From the NCBI RefSeq assembly GCF_051859565.1, contig NZ_JBHYFK010000006.1, positions 186,001-250,000 of the forward strand: a DNA stretch of 64,000 nt, written 5' to 3'. This DNA is from Glycocaulis sp051859565 (lineage in GTDB: Bacteria; Pseudomonadota; Alphaproteobacteria; Caulobacterales; Maricaulaceae). Positions within the stretch are counted from its first letter, which is position 1. Each line of letters opens with the position of its first letter. The notes under the pieces were generated by a model. That model searched no databases. It saw nothing but the letters and a program-made list of their open reading frames with translations, and was not told the origin of the DNA. The position numbers and the translations under genes are program-made. Positions 54,716-63,415 of this stretch are shown piece by piece.

Positions 54716-56162
54716 CGAACCATTCGCGTCCTTCCCGGCTGAGCAGAAGCGATCCTTGCGACGGGCCGTCAGTCCCGGCAGCGTAGGCGTGCAAGGGGCA
54801 TGCGCCATCCTGCCAGGCGCGGATCACCGCATCGGTCCATCGCCACGCCACCTCAACCTCGTCGCGGCGCATGAACAGGGCGAGATTGCCGCGCACCACC
54901 GCCATCAGCAGGCGTTCATAGGCGTCCGGGTAGTCAGCCTCGAATGCGTCCGCATAGCTCAGATTCAGCGGCACATAGCGCAGACGCATGCCGCCGGGAC
55001 CGGGGTCCTTCGTCATCATCATCAGTTTAACGCCTTCATCGGGCTGCAGGCGGATGACGAGCCGGTTGGGCTGCAGAACACCGGCATCGGCTCGGATGAT
55101 GTCGTGCGGCACGGGCTTGAACTGGACAATGATCTCGGAGCGGCGCGTTGCCATGCGCTTGCCGGTGCGCAGATAGAAGGGCACCCCCGCCCATCGCCAG
55201 TTGTCTATGCTGGCGCGGATGGCGGTGAACGTTTCTGTCCTGGACGCACGGTTCACCTCTTCGGCATAGCCGGGCACCTTGGAGCCATCGATCAAGCCTG
55301 CGCCATACTGCCCGCGGACCAGGCATTTAACGGCATCTTCGGCGCGGATGAGCCGCAGCGCGTGCAACACTTTCAGCTTTTCAGTGCGCACCGCGTCGCC
55401 GCCCAGACTCACCGGCGGCTCCATGGCCACAAGGCACAAGAGCTGGAGCAGATGGTTTTGCACCATGTCGCGCAGGGCGCCAGCGTGATCGTAATAATCG
55501 GCGCGCTCACCGGCACCTAGCGTCTCGGCCACCGTTATCTGGACGTGGTCAATGCCGTTCGCGTTCCAGACCGGCTCCAGCAGCATGTTGGCAAAGCGCA
55601 GCACCAGAAGATTCTGGACCGTCTCCTTGCCGAGGTAGTGGTCGATGCGGAAAATTGATGCCTCGTCAAACACCGCGCCCACCGCCTCGTTGATATGGCG
55701 GGCTGAATGAAAGTCGTGGCCAATCGGTTTTTCCAGTACGATGCGGCTGGCTTTGGTGTTCAGGCCGTGCCGGCCTATCGCGGCGCATACCGGCCCGTAA
55801 ACCGAGGGCGGCAGGGCAAGGTAGAACAGCCGCACCTTCGCCGGATCATTGTCCAGTGCGTCTTTTACTGTCTGCCAGCCGGGTCCGTCGCCGTGGGCAT
55901 CGATGGCGGTATACGTGACGCGATCTGAGAACGCGGCCCAGGCCTTCGCCTTCTTGTCGCCGTTCACGAATTCGCTGGCGCGCTCCAGATACTCGCCCGT
56001 GCTCATATCCTCGCGGGCCGCCGCGATAATGCGGGAATTTTCCGGTATCTGTCCGTCACACCAGCGATGGAACAGTGCAGGCAGGATCTTGCGCCGCGCC
56101 AGATCACCGGTCGCGCCGAAAATGACCATGTCAAAGGCTTCAACCGGAACGAGTTCTGCCAT
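54699..56162 (-). CDS. zwf: Glucose-6-phosphate 1-dehydrogenase
   Basis: Zwf oxidises glucose 6-phosphate with NAD(P), feeding the Entner-Doudoroff genes behind it. The 487 residues from the ATG at 56162 begin close to the Rossmann motif IFGATGDLARRK (14-25). Also visible are EKPIGHDF (144-151), the active-site RIDHYLGKE (172-180), and TGKRMATRRSEI. GAAGG lies before this ATG. An in-frame ATG at 56228 overlaps the stop of a short upstream ORF and would add 22 residues. First gene of zwf-pgl-edd-eda. Confidence 0.96.
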   Translation of the reverse strand: MAELVPVEAFDMVIFGATGDLARRKILPALFHRWCDGQIPENSRIIAAAREDMSTGEYLERASEFVNGDKKAKAWAAFSDRVTYTAIDAHGDGPGWQTVKDALDNDPAKVRLFYLALPPSVYGPVCAAIGRHGLNTKASRIVLEKPIGHDFHSARHINEAVGAVFDEASIFRIDHYLGKETVQNLLVLRFANMLLEPVWNANGIDHVQITVAETLGAGERADYYDHAGALRDMVQNHLLQLLCLVAMEPPVSLGGDAVRTEKLKVLHALRLIRAEDAVKCLVRGQYGAGLIDGSKVPGYAEEVNRASRTETFTAIRASIDNWRWAGVPFYLRTGKRMATRRSEIIVQFKPVPHDIIRADAGVLQPNRLVIRLQPDEGVKLMMMTKDPGPGGMRLRYVPLNLSYADAFEADYPDAYERLLMAVVRGNLALFMRRDEVEVAWRWTDAVIRAWQDGACPLHAYAAGTDGPSQGSLLLSREGREWFDGDHA

Positions 56163-56224
56163 GTGCCTTCGGCGGTCCCTATTTGCGGCAATACGAGCGA
56201 TGTCCGGCAAGCCTGGAGGAGATT

Positions 56225-56281
56225 TCATGTCTGACAAGTTAAAGACTGCCTCGCTTCCCTGCCGGGTGCAACCGCTGTCAT
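56225..56281 (-). CDS. Putative 18-codon leader ORF upstream of zwf
   Basis: An ATG at 56281 has a near-perfect ribosome-binding site (AAGGAGG at 56284-56290, two bases before the ATG, slightly close) and encodes 18 residues (MTAVAPGREARQSLTCQT), ending in TGA. That TGA overlaps an ATG (56228) in the zwf frame. It could be a translated leader coupling to zwf, or a chance feature. No attenuator-like repeat codons are evident. Confidence 0.35.
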   Translation of the reverse strand: MTAVAPGREARQSLTCQT

Positions 56282-56291
56282 GTCCTCCTTT

Positions 56292-56307
56292 CCCGGCATA
56301 TGCCGGG
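56292..56307. promoter_or_regulatory. 16-bp perfect palindrome in the zwf/xylR divergent region
   Basis: CCCGGCATATGCCGGG is a perfect inverted repeat, immediately upstream of the leader-ORF ribosome-binding site (56284-56290). It could be an operator or an RNA hairpin. It does not match the XylR-type operator downstream. Confidence 0.4.
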
Positions 56308-56438
56308 TACAGGTTCCGGCCGCGCAGAAGGGATGGGGCAAGGGCGGTAGCTGGACCGCAATTTGATTATCCGCTATCGCAGAAAGAGGTGCCGTAAAGG
56401 CATTACATGCAAAAACTGCCAGCGCAGGACGGGAAGTA

Positions 56439-57485
56439 TTGGCCAGAACAAAAGATAGGCGCGGGGCGGTGACGATTGAGGACGTGGCGCGCCGTGTCGG
56501 CGTTTCGCCTATGACTGTATCGCGCGTTATCAATAATTTTGCCGGGGTGAAGCAGTCCACACGCGATGCGGTACGCCAGGCGGTGGAAGAGCTTGGCTAT
56601 TCGCCCAATCCGGCGGCGAGAAGCCTTGCCCGCCATGGCGGACGACGCGTCGGCCTGCTCTATTCCAACCCCAGCGCAGGATATCTCAGCGAGTTCCTCG
56701 TGGGGGCGCTCGATGGTGCGCAGCTCAGCGGATCGCTGCTGATGATCGAGAAGTGCGGCACAACGGCCGCCAGCGAGAAGGCCGCCATCGCGCGCCTTGT
56801 GGCCGGCGGCGTGGCCGGCGTCGTTCTTCCTTCGCCTCACGCAGAATCCGCCGACGCGCATGCCGAGTTGAAACTGCATGGTGTCGCTGCCGTAGCGGTC
56901 GGGACCGGCCTGCTGCGCCAGGAAGCCAATTCGGTCCGCATTGATGATTTTGCCGCTGCCGCGGAGATGACGCGTCACCTCCTTTCATTGGGGCATACCC
57001 GGATCGGTTTCATCAAGGGCGCGGCTAACCAGACCGCCAGTGCGGAGCGCCTGAGCGGGTTTGAGGCAGAAATCAGCCGTGCGCGGCCCAAGGCCACATC
57101 ATTGGTGGAGGAAGGCGACTTCACTTATCGCTCAGGACTGGAAGCGGCCAAGCGCCTGCTCTCCAGCAAGGAGCCTCCGACCGCCATTTTCGCCAGCAAT
57201 GACGACATGGCTGCAGGCGTGTTGGCGGCAGCGCACCATCGTGGCTTCGTGGTGCCAGAGCAGCTCTCCGTGGCGGGCTTCGACGATACGCCGATCACCA
57301 CCGCCGTCTGGCCCGAGCTGACAACAATCCGTCAGCCTGTGGCTGAAATGACCGAAGCGGCTGTGCGCATCATTGCCGATGGCGGACGTGGCAAGACGCC
57401 CGGGGTGACGGCCAAACCCGTTGATCGTCTGTTACCCTACAAGCTTGTGATACGGGCTTCGACGGGGCCTGCGGGAAGAGTGTAG
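56439..57485 (+). CDS. xylR: LacI-family repressor, probable XylR of xylose genes
   Basis: The 348 residues have a LacI helix-turn-helix at about 11-60 (VTIEDVARRVGVSPMTVSRVINNFAGV) and a periplasmic-binding-protein-like effector domain (about 68-340). The start is a TTG at 56439 with GGGAAG upstream; no in-frame ATG fits. It lies between the divergent zwf cluster and xylX, and a LacI-type operator identical in form to the Caulobacter XylR site lies in the xylX promoter. Xylose or a derivative is the likely inducer (inference). Confidence 0.88.
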   Translation: MARTKDRRGAVTIEDVARRVGVSPMTVSRVINNFAGVKQSTRDAVRQAVEELGYSPNPAARSLARHGGRRVGLLYSNPSAGYLSEFLVGALDGAQLSGSLLMIEKCGTTAASEKAAIARLVAGGVAGVVLPSPHAESADAHAELKLHGVAAVAVGTGLLRQEANSVRIDDFAAAAEMTRHLLSLGHTRIGFIKGAANQTASAERLSGFEAEISRARPKATSLVEEGDFTYRSGLEAAKRLLSSKEPPTAIFASNDDMAAGVLAAAHHRGFVVPEQLSVAGFDDTPITTAVWPELTTIRQPVAEMTEAAVRIIADGGRGKTPGVTAKPVDRLLPYKLVIRASTGPAGRV

Positions 57486-57505
57486 CCGCCTCGTTCATCG
57501 TCGGC

Positions 57506-57545
57506 TTGACACTCATGCCTGTGAGCGGCGATGGTAGCGCTAACA
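57506..57545 (+). promoter_or_regulatory. xyl operon promoter with XylR operator
   Basis: TGGTAGCGCTAACA at 57532-57545 has the palindromic core TAGCGCTA and is the reverse complement of the TGTTAGCGCTACCA motif I recall for the Caulobacter XylR operator. TTGACA (57506-57511) is a good -35; the -10 (GATGGT, 57530-57535) would overlap the operator, fitting repression. It lies 46 bp before the xylX start. Confidence 0.8.
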
Positions 57546-57590
57546 AAACAGTGCTCTTGCGGATAGGTCCGACAAGAGCCGGGGGGAGAA

Positions 57591-58751
57591 ATGACCCGTC
57601 TCATTGATTGCCTGCCGGCAGACTGGCGTTTTGCAACGCTGGTCGGCCGCATTGCCCTGCATGACGGGCCGACGCCGGTGATGATCCGTGACGGGCATCT
57701 CTACGATATGTCCGGCGTGGCACCGACCTCGGCCGACCTTCTCGCCGGTCTTCGCGGGCTGGACAGCCCCAGCAGACGCGATGTCGGGGCCGTCGATACC
57801 TTCACCATCAAAACGGTCTGGGAACGCGAAAAGCCCGGCGCGATCGAGATACTGGCGCCTGTTGACCTGCAGGCGGTCAAGGCAGCGGGCGTCACTTTTG
57901 CTACATCCACCATCGAGCGTGTGATCGAGGAGCGGGCAGGGGGTGATCTCGGCCGCGCCACTGACATCCGCGAGACGCTGCAAGAGCGGATCGGTGGTGA
58001 CCTTGCCTCGGTCAAGCCCGGTTCTGAAAGCGCGGCACGGTTGAAAGCAGCGCTGATCAAGGATCGGCTCTGGTCGCAATATCTGGAAGTGGCCATCGGG
58101 CCAGACGCGGAAGTTTTCACCAAATGCCCGGTGCTGGCCGCTGTTGGCTATGGCGCCCATGTCGGCGTGCGTTCCGATTCGCGCTGGAACAATCCGGAGC
58201 CGGAAGTCGTGATGGTCTGTGACCCTGCGGGCAAGGCGGTCGGGGCGACGCTGGGCAATGATGTGAACCTGCGCGACTTTGAAGGCCGCTCCGCGCTGCT
58301 GCTTGGCAAGGCGAAGGATAACAACGCCTCCTGCGCACTGGGGCCGTTCATCCGTATTTTCGACGCCGGGTTCACGCTGGAGGATGTGCGCTCGGCGACC
58401 GTGTCGCTGCGAGTGGAAGGCGAGGACGGCTTTGTCCTCACCGGCGAAAGCTCGATGAGCCTGATCAGCCGCGACCCGCTGGACCTGATCGGCCAGGCGT
58501 TCGGTCAGCACCATCAATACCCTGACGGGATGGCCCTGATGCTGGGCACGATGTTTGCGCCGATCGAGGATCGCGACGCGCCCGGCCGGGGCTTCACACA
58601 CAAGACCGGCGACATCGTGCGCCTGGCCTCGGAACGCCTCGGTGTTCTGGAAAACAAGGTAACGAGTTGTGAGAAAGCGCCGCCCTGGACGTTCGGGGTT
58701 TCGGCGCTGATGCGCAATCTCGCCGCCCGCGGACTTCTGGAGGAAGCATGA
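57591..58751 (+). CDS. xylX: 2-keto-3-deoxy-D-xylonate dehydratase XylX
   Basis: The 386-residue FAH-fold enzyme forms alpha-ketoglutarate semialdehyde from 2-keto-3-deoxyxylonate in the Weimberg pathway. It is very similar to Caulobacter XylX: ADWRFATLVGRIALHDGPTP, the VTFATSTIERVIEER block, SQYLEVAIGPDAEVFTK, GNDVNLRDFEGRSALLL and YPDGMALMLGTMFAP. Metal-binding Glu and Asp residues lie in the middle segment. GGGGGGAG precedes the ATG. It is first in the operon, and its stop overlaps xylB. Confidence 0.93.
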   Translation: MTRLIDCLPADWRFATLVGRIALHDGPTPVMIRDGHLYDMSGVAPTSADLLAGLRGLDSPSRRDVGAVDTFTIKTVWEREKPGAIEILAPVDLQAVKAAGVTFATSTIERVIEERAGGDLGRATDIRETLQERIGGDLASVKPGSESAARLKAALIKDRLWSQYLEVAIGPDAEVFTKCPVLAAVGYGAHVGVRSDSRWNNPEPEVVMVCDPAGKAVGATLGNDVNLRDFEGRSALLLGKAKDNNASCALGPFIRIFDAGFTLEDVRSATVSLRVEGEDGFVLTGESSMSLISRDPLDLIGQAFGQHHQYPDGMALMLGTMFAPIEDRDAPGRGFTHKTGDIVRLASERLGVLENKVTSCEKAPPWTFGVSALMRNLAARGLLEEA

Positions 58752-59524
58752 TTGCGAAGGTGAACGGCAACGCGGCGGTATATCCGTCCCTTAAGGGCCG
58801 CGTTGTCGTGGTAACAGGCGGGGGTTCGGGCATCGGGGCAGCGCTGACTGAAGGCTTTGCCCGTCAGGGCGCGCGCGTGGCCTTTATCGACATGGCCGAG
58901 GACGCCTCGCGTGCGCTCGATCAGTCTCTGTCACGGCTTGATCCGGCTCCGGCCTATTATCATTGCGACCTCACCGACATCGAAGCTCTGAAGGCCGTGC
59001 TGGCGCGTATCGCATCGGAGATCGGTCCGGTGGACGTGCTGGTCAACAATGCCGCCAATGATGACCGCCACCGCATCGAGGAAGTCACGCCCGACTACTG
59101 GGACAACCGCATCGCGGTCAATCTGCGCCACCAGTTCTTCGCCAGCCAGGCCGTGATCGGGGCCATGCGGGCGCGAGGCAGCGGCGTGATTGTCAATCTG
59201 GGTTCGCTCTCATGGCATCTGGGCCTGTCAGATCTGTCGGTTTACGAAACCGCCAAGGCAGGCGTTGAAGGCATGACGCGGGCCATGGCGCGTGAGCTCG
59301 GCGCGGACGGTATCCGCGTGGTCTGCATCGTGCCCGGCAATGTGAAAACGCCGCGGCAGGCCAAATGGTATACGCCGGAGCAGGAAGCGGAGATCGTTGC
59401 CCAACAGGCCGTGAAATTCAGGATTGAACCCAGCGACATAGCAGCGGTCGCAATGTTTCTTGCCTCAGACGATGCACGTGCCTGCACAGGTCATGAATAC
59501 ATAGTCGACGCCGGCTGGCGATAG
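58748..59524 (+). CDS. xylB: D-xylose 1-dehydrogenase XylB (SDR family)
   Basis: XylB oxidises D-xylose to xylonolactone with NAD. The 258 residues show the SDR cofactor motif VVVVTGGGSGIGAAL, the NNAANDDRH loop, the catalytic Ser in NLGSLSWHLGL, YETAK (Tyr-xxx-Lys), and a tail ACTGHEYIVDAGWR. It is strongly similar to Caulobacter XylB, including NVKTPRQAKWYTPE. L-arabinose activity is possible. It overlaps xylX by four bases. Confidence 0.93.
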   Translation: MIAKVNGNAAVYPSLKGRVVVVTGGGSGIGAALTEGFARQGARVAFIDMAEDASRALDQSLSRLDPAPAYYHCDLTDIEALKAVLARIASEIGPVDVLVNNAANDDRHRIEEVTPDYWDNRIAVNLRHQFFASQAVIGAMRARGSGVIVNLGSLSWHLGLSDLSVYETAKAGVEGMTRAMARELGADGIRVVCIVPGNVKTPRQAKWYTPEQEAEIVAQQAVKFRIEPSDIAAVAMFLASDDARACTGHEYIVDAGWR

Positions 59525-59579
59525 CTCGCCCAGCCTTGAACAACGGGCCCGCCAAAGAGGCCCATGGGGAGGAATAGAT

Positions 59580-61088
59580 ATGGCCAATCTCTCGGCTACG
59601 GGAGCGGTCGGTTCAGCAGAGGCTGAACAGACCAATATGGGCTTCATCATCACCACCGCGCTGGTTGCCACGATAGGCGGCTTCCTGTTCGGCTATGATA
59701 GCGGGGTGATCAACGGCACGGTGGACGGGCTGCGTTCAGCCTTCGGCTCGGAAGATATCGGCACCGGGTTCAACGTCGCCTCCATGCTGCTCGGCTGCGC
59801 CATCGGTGCGGCCTTTGCAGGGCGGGCGGCAGACATTTTCGGCCGGCGCACCATGATGATCGTGGCGGCGGTGTTCTTCGTGATCAGCGCCTGGGGATCT
59901 GGTGTCGCCAATAGTTCGGGCGAGTTCGTCTTCTTCCGCATTCTCGGTGGTCTCGCCGTGGGTGCGGCCAGCGTCATGGCGCCAGCCTACATTTCCGAGA
60001 TCGCACCGGCACGGATGCGCGGACGGTTGACCACCATCCAGCAGATCGCGATCATTTCCGGCCTCTTCTTCTCCTTCCTTGCCAACTATCTGCTTGCCAA
60101 TGCGGCGGGCGGTTCCACGGCGGAGTTCTGGCTGGGCTTTGCTACCTGGCGCTGGATGTTCTGGGTGGAGCTGATCCCGGCCATCATCTTCTTCATCGCC
60201 CTGTTTCGCATCCCCGAAAGCCCGCGCTTTCTGGTGATCAAGGGTAAGACCGATCAGGCCAATGTGGTGCTCACCCGCCTGTTCGGGGCCGAGGCAGCGA
60301 AGATGAAGGTGGAAGAGATCAGGTCCTCTCTCGCCTCTGATCACAAGCCGAAACTCGCCGACCTGTTCGACCGCGAGAAGGGCGGGGTGCGTCTCATCGT
60401 CTGGGCCGGTATAGGCCTCGCTGTGTTTCAACAGCTCGTCGGCATCAATGTCGTCTTCTATTACGGTGCGGTTCTGTGGCAGTCGGTCGGCCTTAGCGAA
60501 GGCGACGCGCTGATGATCAATGTGGTCTCCGGCGCCCTGTCGATCGCAGCGGTGATCGCGGGTCTTCTGGTCATCGACCGGATCGGCCGCAAACCCATGC
60601 TGCTCTTCGGATCACTGGGCATGGCGGTGACGCTCGGCCTTGTGGCCTATGCCTTCTCCACCGGCACTTTCCTCGCCGCAGGTACAGTGCTGGAAGCCGG
60701 TACGGTGCTGGCCAGCGGTACGGCCTATCCGGAAGGGGCCGTTCTGACCAATAGCGTGCTGGACCTGCGCCCTGAAATGGGCCTGCTCGCGCTCGTTTCA
60801 GCCAATATCTACGTGATGTTCTTCAACTTCTCCTGGGGGCCCGTGATGTGGGTGATGCTCGGTGAGATGTTCCCCAACCAGATCCGTGGCTCGGGGCTGG
60901 CCGTTTCCGGCTTCGCCCAGTGGATCGCCAATTTCGGGATCACGATGAGCTTCCCGATCATGGCGGCCGGGCTCGGCCTCATGACTACCTACAGCTTCTA
61001 TGCCGTCTGTGCCCTGATCTCCTTCTTCTTCGTGTGGGTGATCGTGCGTGAGACACGCGGCAAGGAGCTCGAACAGATGACCGGCTAG
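59580..61088 (+). CDS. MFS sugar porter (XylE/GalP-type)
   Basis: A 502-residue proton-coupled sugar transporter with about 12 membrane helices. Sugar-porter motifs are present: GGFLFGYDSGVINGT, GRAADIFGRRTMMI, RILGGLAVGAASV, PESPRFLVIKGK, QQLVGINVVFYYG and RIGRKPMLL. A loop between helices 9 and 10 (about 360-400, SGTAYPEGAVLTN) is longer than usual. GGAGG precedes the ATG. Its place inside the xyl operon points to xylose or arabinose uptake. Confidence 0.93.
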   Translation: MANLSATGAVGSAEAEQTNMGFIITTALVATIGGFLFGYDSGVINGTVDGLRSAFGSEDIGTGFNVASMLLGCAIGAAFAGRAADIFGRRTMMIVAAVFFVISAWGSGVANSSGEFVFFRILGGLAVGAASVMAPAYISEIAPARMRGRLTTIQQIAIISGLFFSFLANYLLANAAGGSTAEFWLGFATWRWMFWVELIPAIIFFIALFRIPESPRFLVIKGKTDQANVVLTRLFGAEAAKMKVEEIRSSLASDHKPKLADLFDREKGGVRLIVWAGIGLAVFQQLVGINVVFYYGAVLWQSVGLSEGDALMINVVSGALSIAAVIAGLLVIDRIGRKPMLLFGSLGMAVTLGLVAYAFSTGTFLAAGTVLEAGTVLASGTAYPEGAVLTNSVLDLRPEMGLLALVSANIYVMFFNFSWGPVMWVMLGEMFPNQIRGSGLAVSGFAQWIANFGITMSFPIMAAGLGLMTTYSFYAVCALISFFFVWVIVRETRGKELEQMTG

Positions 61089-61108
61089 CCAGAAAGGGAC
61101 TGCATCTC

Positions 61109-62551
61109 ATGGCCACCACACTCGAACTCTCGCACTGGATCGGGGGCAAAAAGCAGGGGGGAGACCGTCCGGCCGAAAGCCTAAATCCGTCAGATACGCG
61201 CGATGTGGTGGCCAGAGTGCCCGATGGTACGGCTGACGACGTCAACGCTGCGGTGGCGGCAGCCCGGGCGGCCTTTCCCGCCTGGTCTGAGGCTTCGCCG
61301 GAAGTGCGCTCGGACGTGCTCGACAAGGCGGGCAGCCTGCTGATGCAGCGCGCGCAGGAGGTTGGCACGCTGCTTTCCCGCGAGGAAGGCAAGACCCTGC
61401 CGGAGGGCATTGGCGAGACCATGCGGGCAGCGCGCATCCTGAAGTATTTCGCCGGGGAGGCATTGCGCCTGCACGGGCAGAATCTCGCCTCGACCCGTCC
61501 GGGCGTGGAGGTGCAGACCTACCGTCAGGCGGTGGGGGTCTATGGCCTCATCACGCCGTGGAACTTCCCGATTGCCATTCCCGCCTGGAAGGCTGCGCCT
61601 GCGCTCGCCTTCGGCAATACGGTCGTGCTCAAACCCGCTGGGCACACGCCGGCTACGGCGGAGGCGCTGGTGGCGATCCTGCACGAGGCAGGTTTGCCAG
61701 AGGGCGTGCTGAACATGGTGATCGGCCGGGGCGGTGTGGGCCAGGCCATCGTTGACCACCCGGACGTCAACGCCATTTCGTTTACCGGCTCGCAGAAAGT
61801 CGGCGCTGGTGTGGCCGCCGGAGCTGTTGCCCGTCAGGCGCGCGTGCAGCTGGAAATGGGCGGCAAGAACCCGCTCATTGTGCTCAATGATGCGGATATC
61901 GAACGGGCGGTGACGATTGCGCTCGATGGTGCGTTCTTCTCTACTGGCCAGCGCTGCACGGCCTCTTCCCGCCTGATCGTGGAAGACGGTATCCATGACA
62001 AGTTCGTTGCCGCCCTTGCGGAACGTGTGAAGGCACTGCGCCTCGGCGATGCGCTGGACAAGGACACGCAGGTTGGTCCGGCGGTGAGCGAGGACCAGCG
62101 CGAGACGAGCTATCGCTATATCGAGATCGCTTCGAAGGAGGGCGGCAAGATTGTGGCTGGCGGCGACCGCCCGCAGCTGGAAAAGCCCGGCTGGTATGTG
62201 CAGCCGACCCTCATCACGGATACTGAGGCCGCCATGCGGATCAATAATGAGGAGGTTTTCGGCCCCGTCGCCTCTGTCATCCGCGCCAAGGATTACGAGG
62301 AAGCGCTTCACATCGCCAATGGCGTGGAGTTCGGCCTGTCGGCAGGCATTGCCACCTCATCGCTGAAATATGCGCGCGACTTCCAGCGCCGGGCGCGTGC
62401 AGGCATGGTTATGGTCAATCTGCCGACGGCGGGCGTGGACTATCATGTGCCCTTTGGCGGCATCAAATCTTCCTCCTACGGCCCGCGTGAGCAAGGCTTT
62501 GCGGCGGCCGAGTTCTTCACCCAGGTGAAGACCGCCTATAGCTGGTCTTAA
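61109..62551 (+). CDS. xylA: Alpha-ketoglutarate semialdehyde dehydrogenase XylA
   Basis: The 480-residue aldehyde dehydrogenase oxidises 2-oxoglutarate semialdehyde to 2-oxoglutarate, the last Weimberg step. It has TPWNFPIAIPAWKAAPAL, FTGSQKVGAGVA, the catalytic Glu in LEMGGKNPL and catalytic Cys in STGQRCTASSRL, and EEVFGPVASVIR near the C-terminus. Family members act on several aldehydes; the operon supports this substrate. The name xylA follows the Caulobacter usage, not xylose isomerase. Confidence 0.9.
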   Translation: MATTLELSHWIGGKKQGGDRPAESLNPSDTRDVVARVPDGTADDVNAAVAAARAAFPAWSEASPEVRSDVLDKAGSLLMQRAQEVGTLLSREEGKTLPEGIGETMRAARILKYFAGEALRLHGQNLASTRPGVEVQTYRQAVGVYGLITPWNFPIAIPAWKAAPALAFGNTVVLKPAGHTPATAEALVAILHEAGLPEGVLNMVIGRGGVGQAIVDHPDVNAISFTGSQKVGAGVAAGAVARQARVQLEMGGKNPLIVLNDADIERAVTIALDGAFFSTGQRCTASSRLIVEDGIHDKFVAALAERVKALRLGDALDKDTQVGPAVSEDQRETSYRYIEIASKEGGKIVAGGDRPQLEKPGWYVQPTLITDTEAAMRINNEEVFGPVASVIRAKDYEEALHIANGVEFGLSAGIATSSLKYARDFQRRARAGMVMVNLPTAGVDYHVPFGGIKSSSYGPREQGFAAAEFFTQVKTAYSWS

Positions 62552-62557
62552 GCTATC

Positions 62558-63415
62558 ATGAGCGCGCCGGAGCTCCTGTGGGACGCGAAATGCGAGCTGG
62601 GTGAAGGCCCGGTCTGGGATGCCGCGCGGCGCTGCGTCTGGTTTGTCGATATCAAGGGCCGCCACCTGCACCGCTATGGCGTCGATGATGGCAGCAAGGA
62701 TAGCTGGGCAACGCCGGATCAGACCGGCTTTGCCCTGCCCGCCGATGACGGGTCTCTGGTGTGCGGGGTGCGCGGCGGGCTTCACCGGTTTGATCCCGAA
62801 ACGGGCGATTTCTCTCCCCTGATCGAGGTAGAGCGGGACCGCCCGCAGAACCGTATCAATGACGGGTTTGTCGCCTCTGACGGCTCACTCTGGTTCGGCA
62901 CGATGGACGATAGCGAGGCGGAGAAATCCGGCGCGCTCTATCGCTGGGCGGACGGCGTGCTGACGCTGATGGATGACGGCTACGGCGTCACCAACGGGCC
63001 TGCCATGAGCCCGGATAAGCGTACGCTCTACCATCACGATACGCTGGAGAAGACCATCTACGCCTTCGACCATGCCGATGGCCGCATCTCGGGAAAGCGC
63101 GTGTTCGCGCGCACCGGGGAGGGCTATTGCGACGGGCCGAGCGTGGACAGTGCGGGCACGCTCCATGTCGGCCTGTTCGGCGGGTGGGGCGTGGCGAAAT
63201 TTGCTCCCGACGGGCGCTATCTCGGCAAAATCGCCTTCCCGGTCTCCGCCGTCACCAAGGCCGCCTTTGGCGGCGATGACCTGAAAACGCTCTACTGCAC
63301 CAGCGCCTGGCTGCACCAGAGCGCGGAGGCCCGCGCTGCGCAGCCGCTCGCAGGCGGACTGTTCAGCGTGAGGGTCGACACGCCCGGCCTGCCACAGGCC
63401 CTGATCCGGTTGTGA
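62558..63415 (+). CDS. xylC: Xylonolactonase XylC (SMP-30/gluconolactonase family)
   Basis: It opens xylono-lactone to xylonate. The 285-residue six-bladed beta propeller has CELGEGPVWDAARR with the metal-binding Glu, NRINDGFVASDGSLWFGTMDD with metal-binding Asn, VTNGPAMSPDKRTLYHHDTLEKTIYAF and CDGPSVDSAGTLHVGLFGGWG. It starts six bp after xylA and overlaps the epimerase gene (GTGA). Confidence 0.92.
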   Translation: MSAPELLWDAKCELGEGPVWDAARRCVWFVDIKGRHLHRYGVDDGSKDSWATPDQTGFALPADDGSLVCGVRGGLHRFDPETGDFSPLIEVERDRPQNRINDGFVASDGSLWFGTMDDSEAEKSGALYRWADGVLTLMDDGYGVTNGPAMSPDKRTLYHHDTLEKTIYAFDHADGRISGKRVFARTGEGYCDGPSVDSAGTLHVGLFGGWGVAKFAPDGRYLGKIAFPVSAVTKAAFGGDDLKTLYCTSAWLHQSAEARAAQPLAGGLFSVRVDTPGLPQALIRL

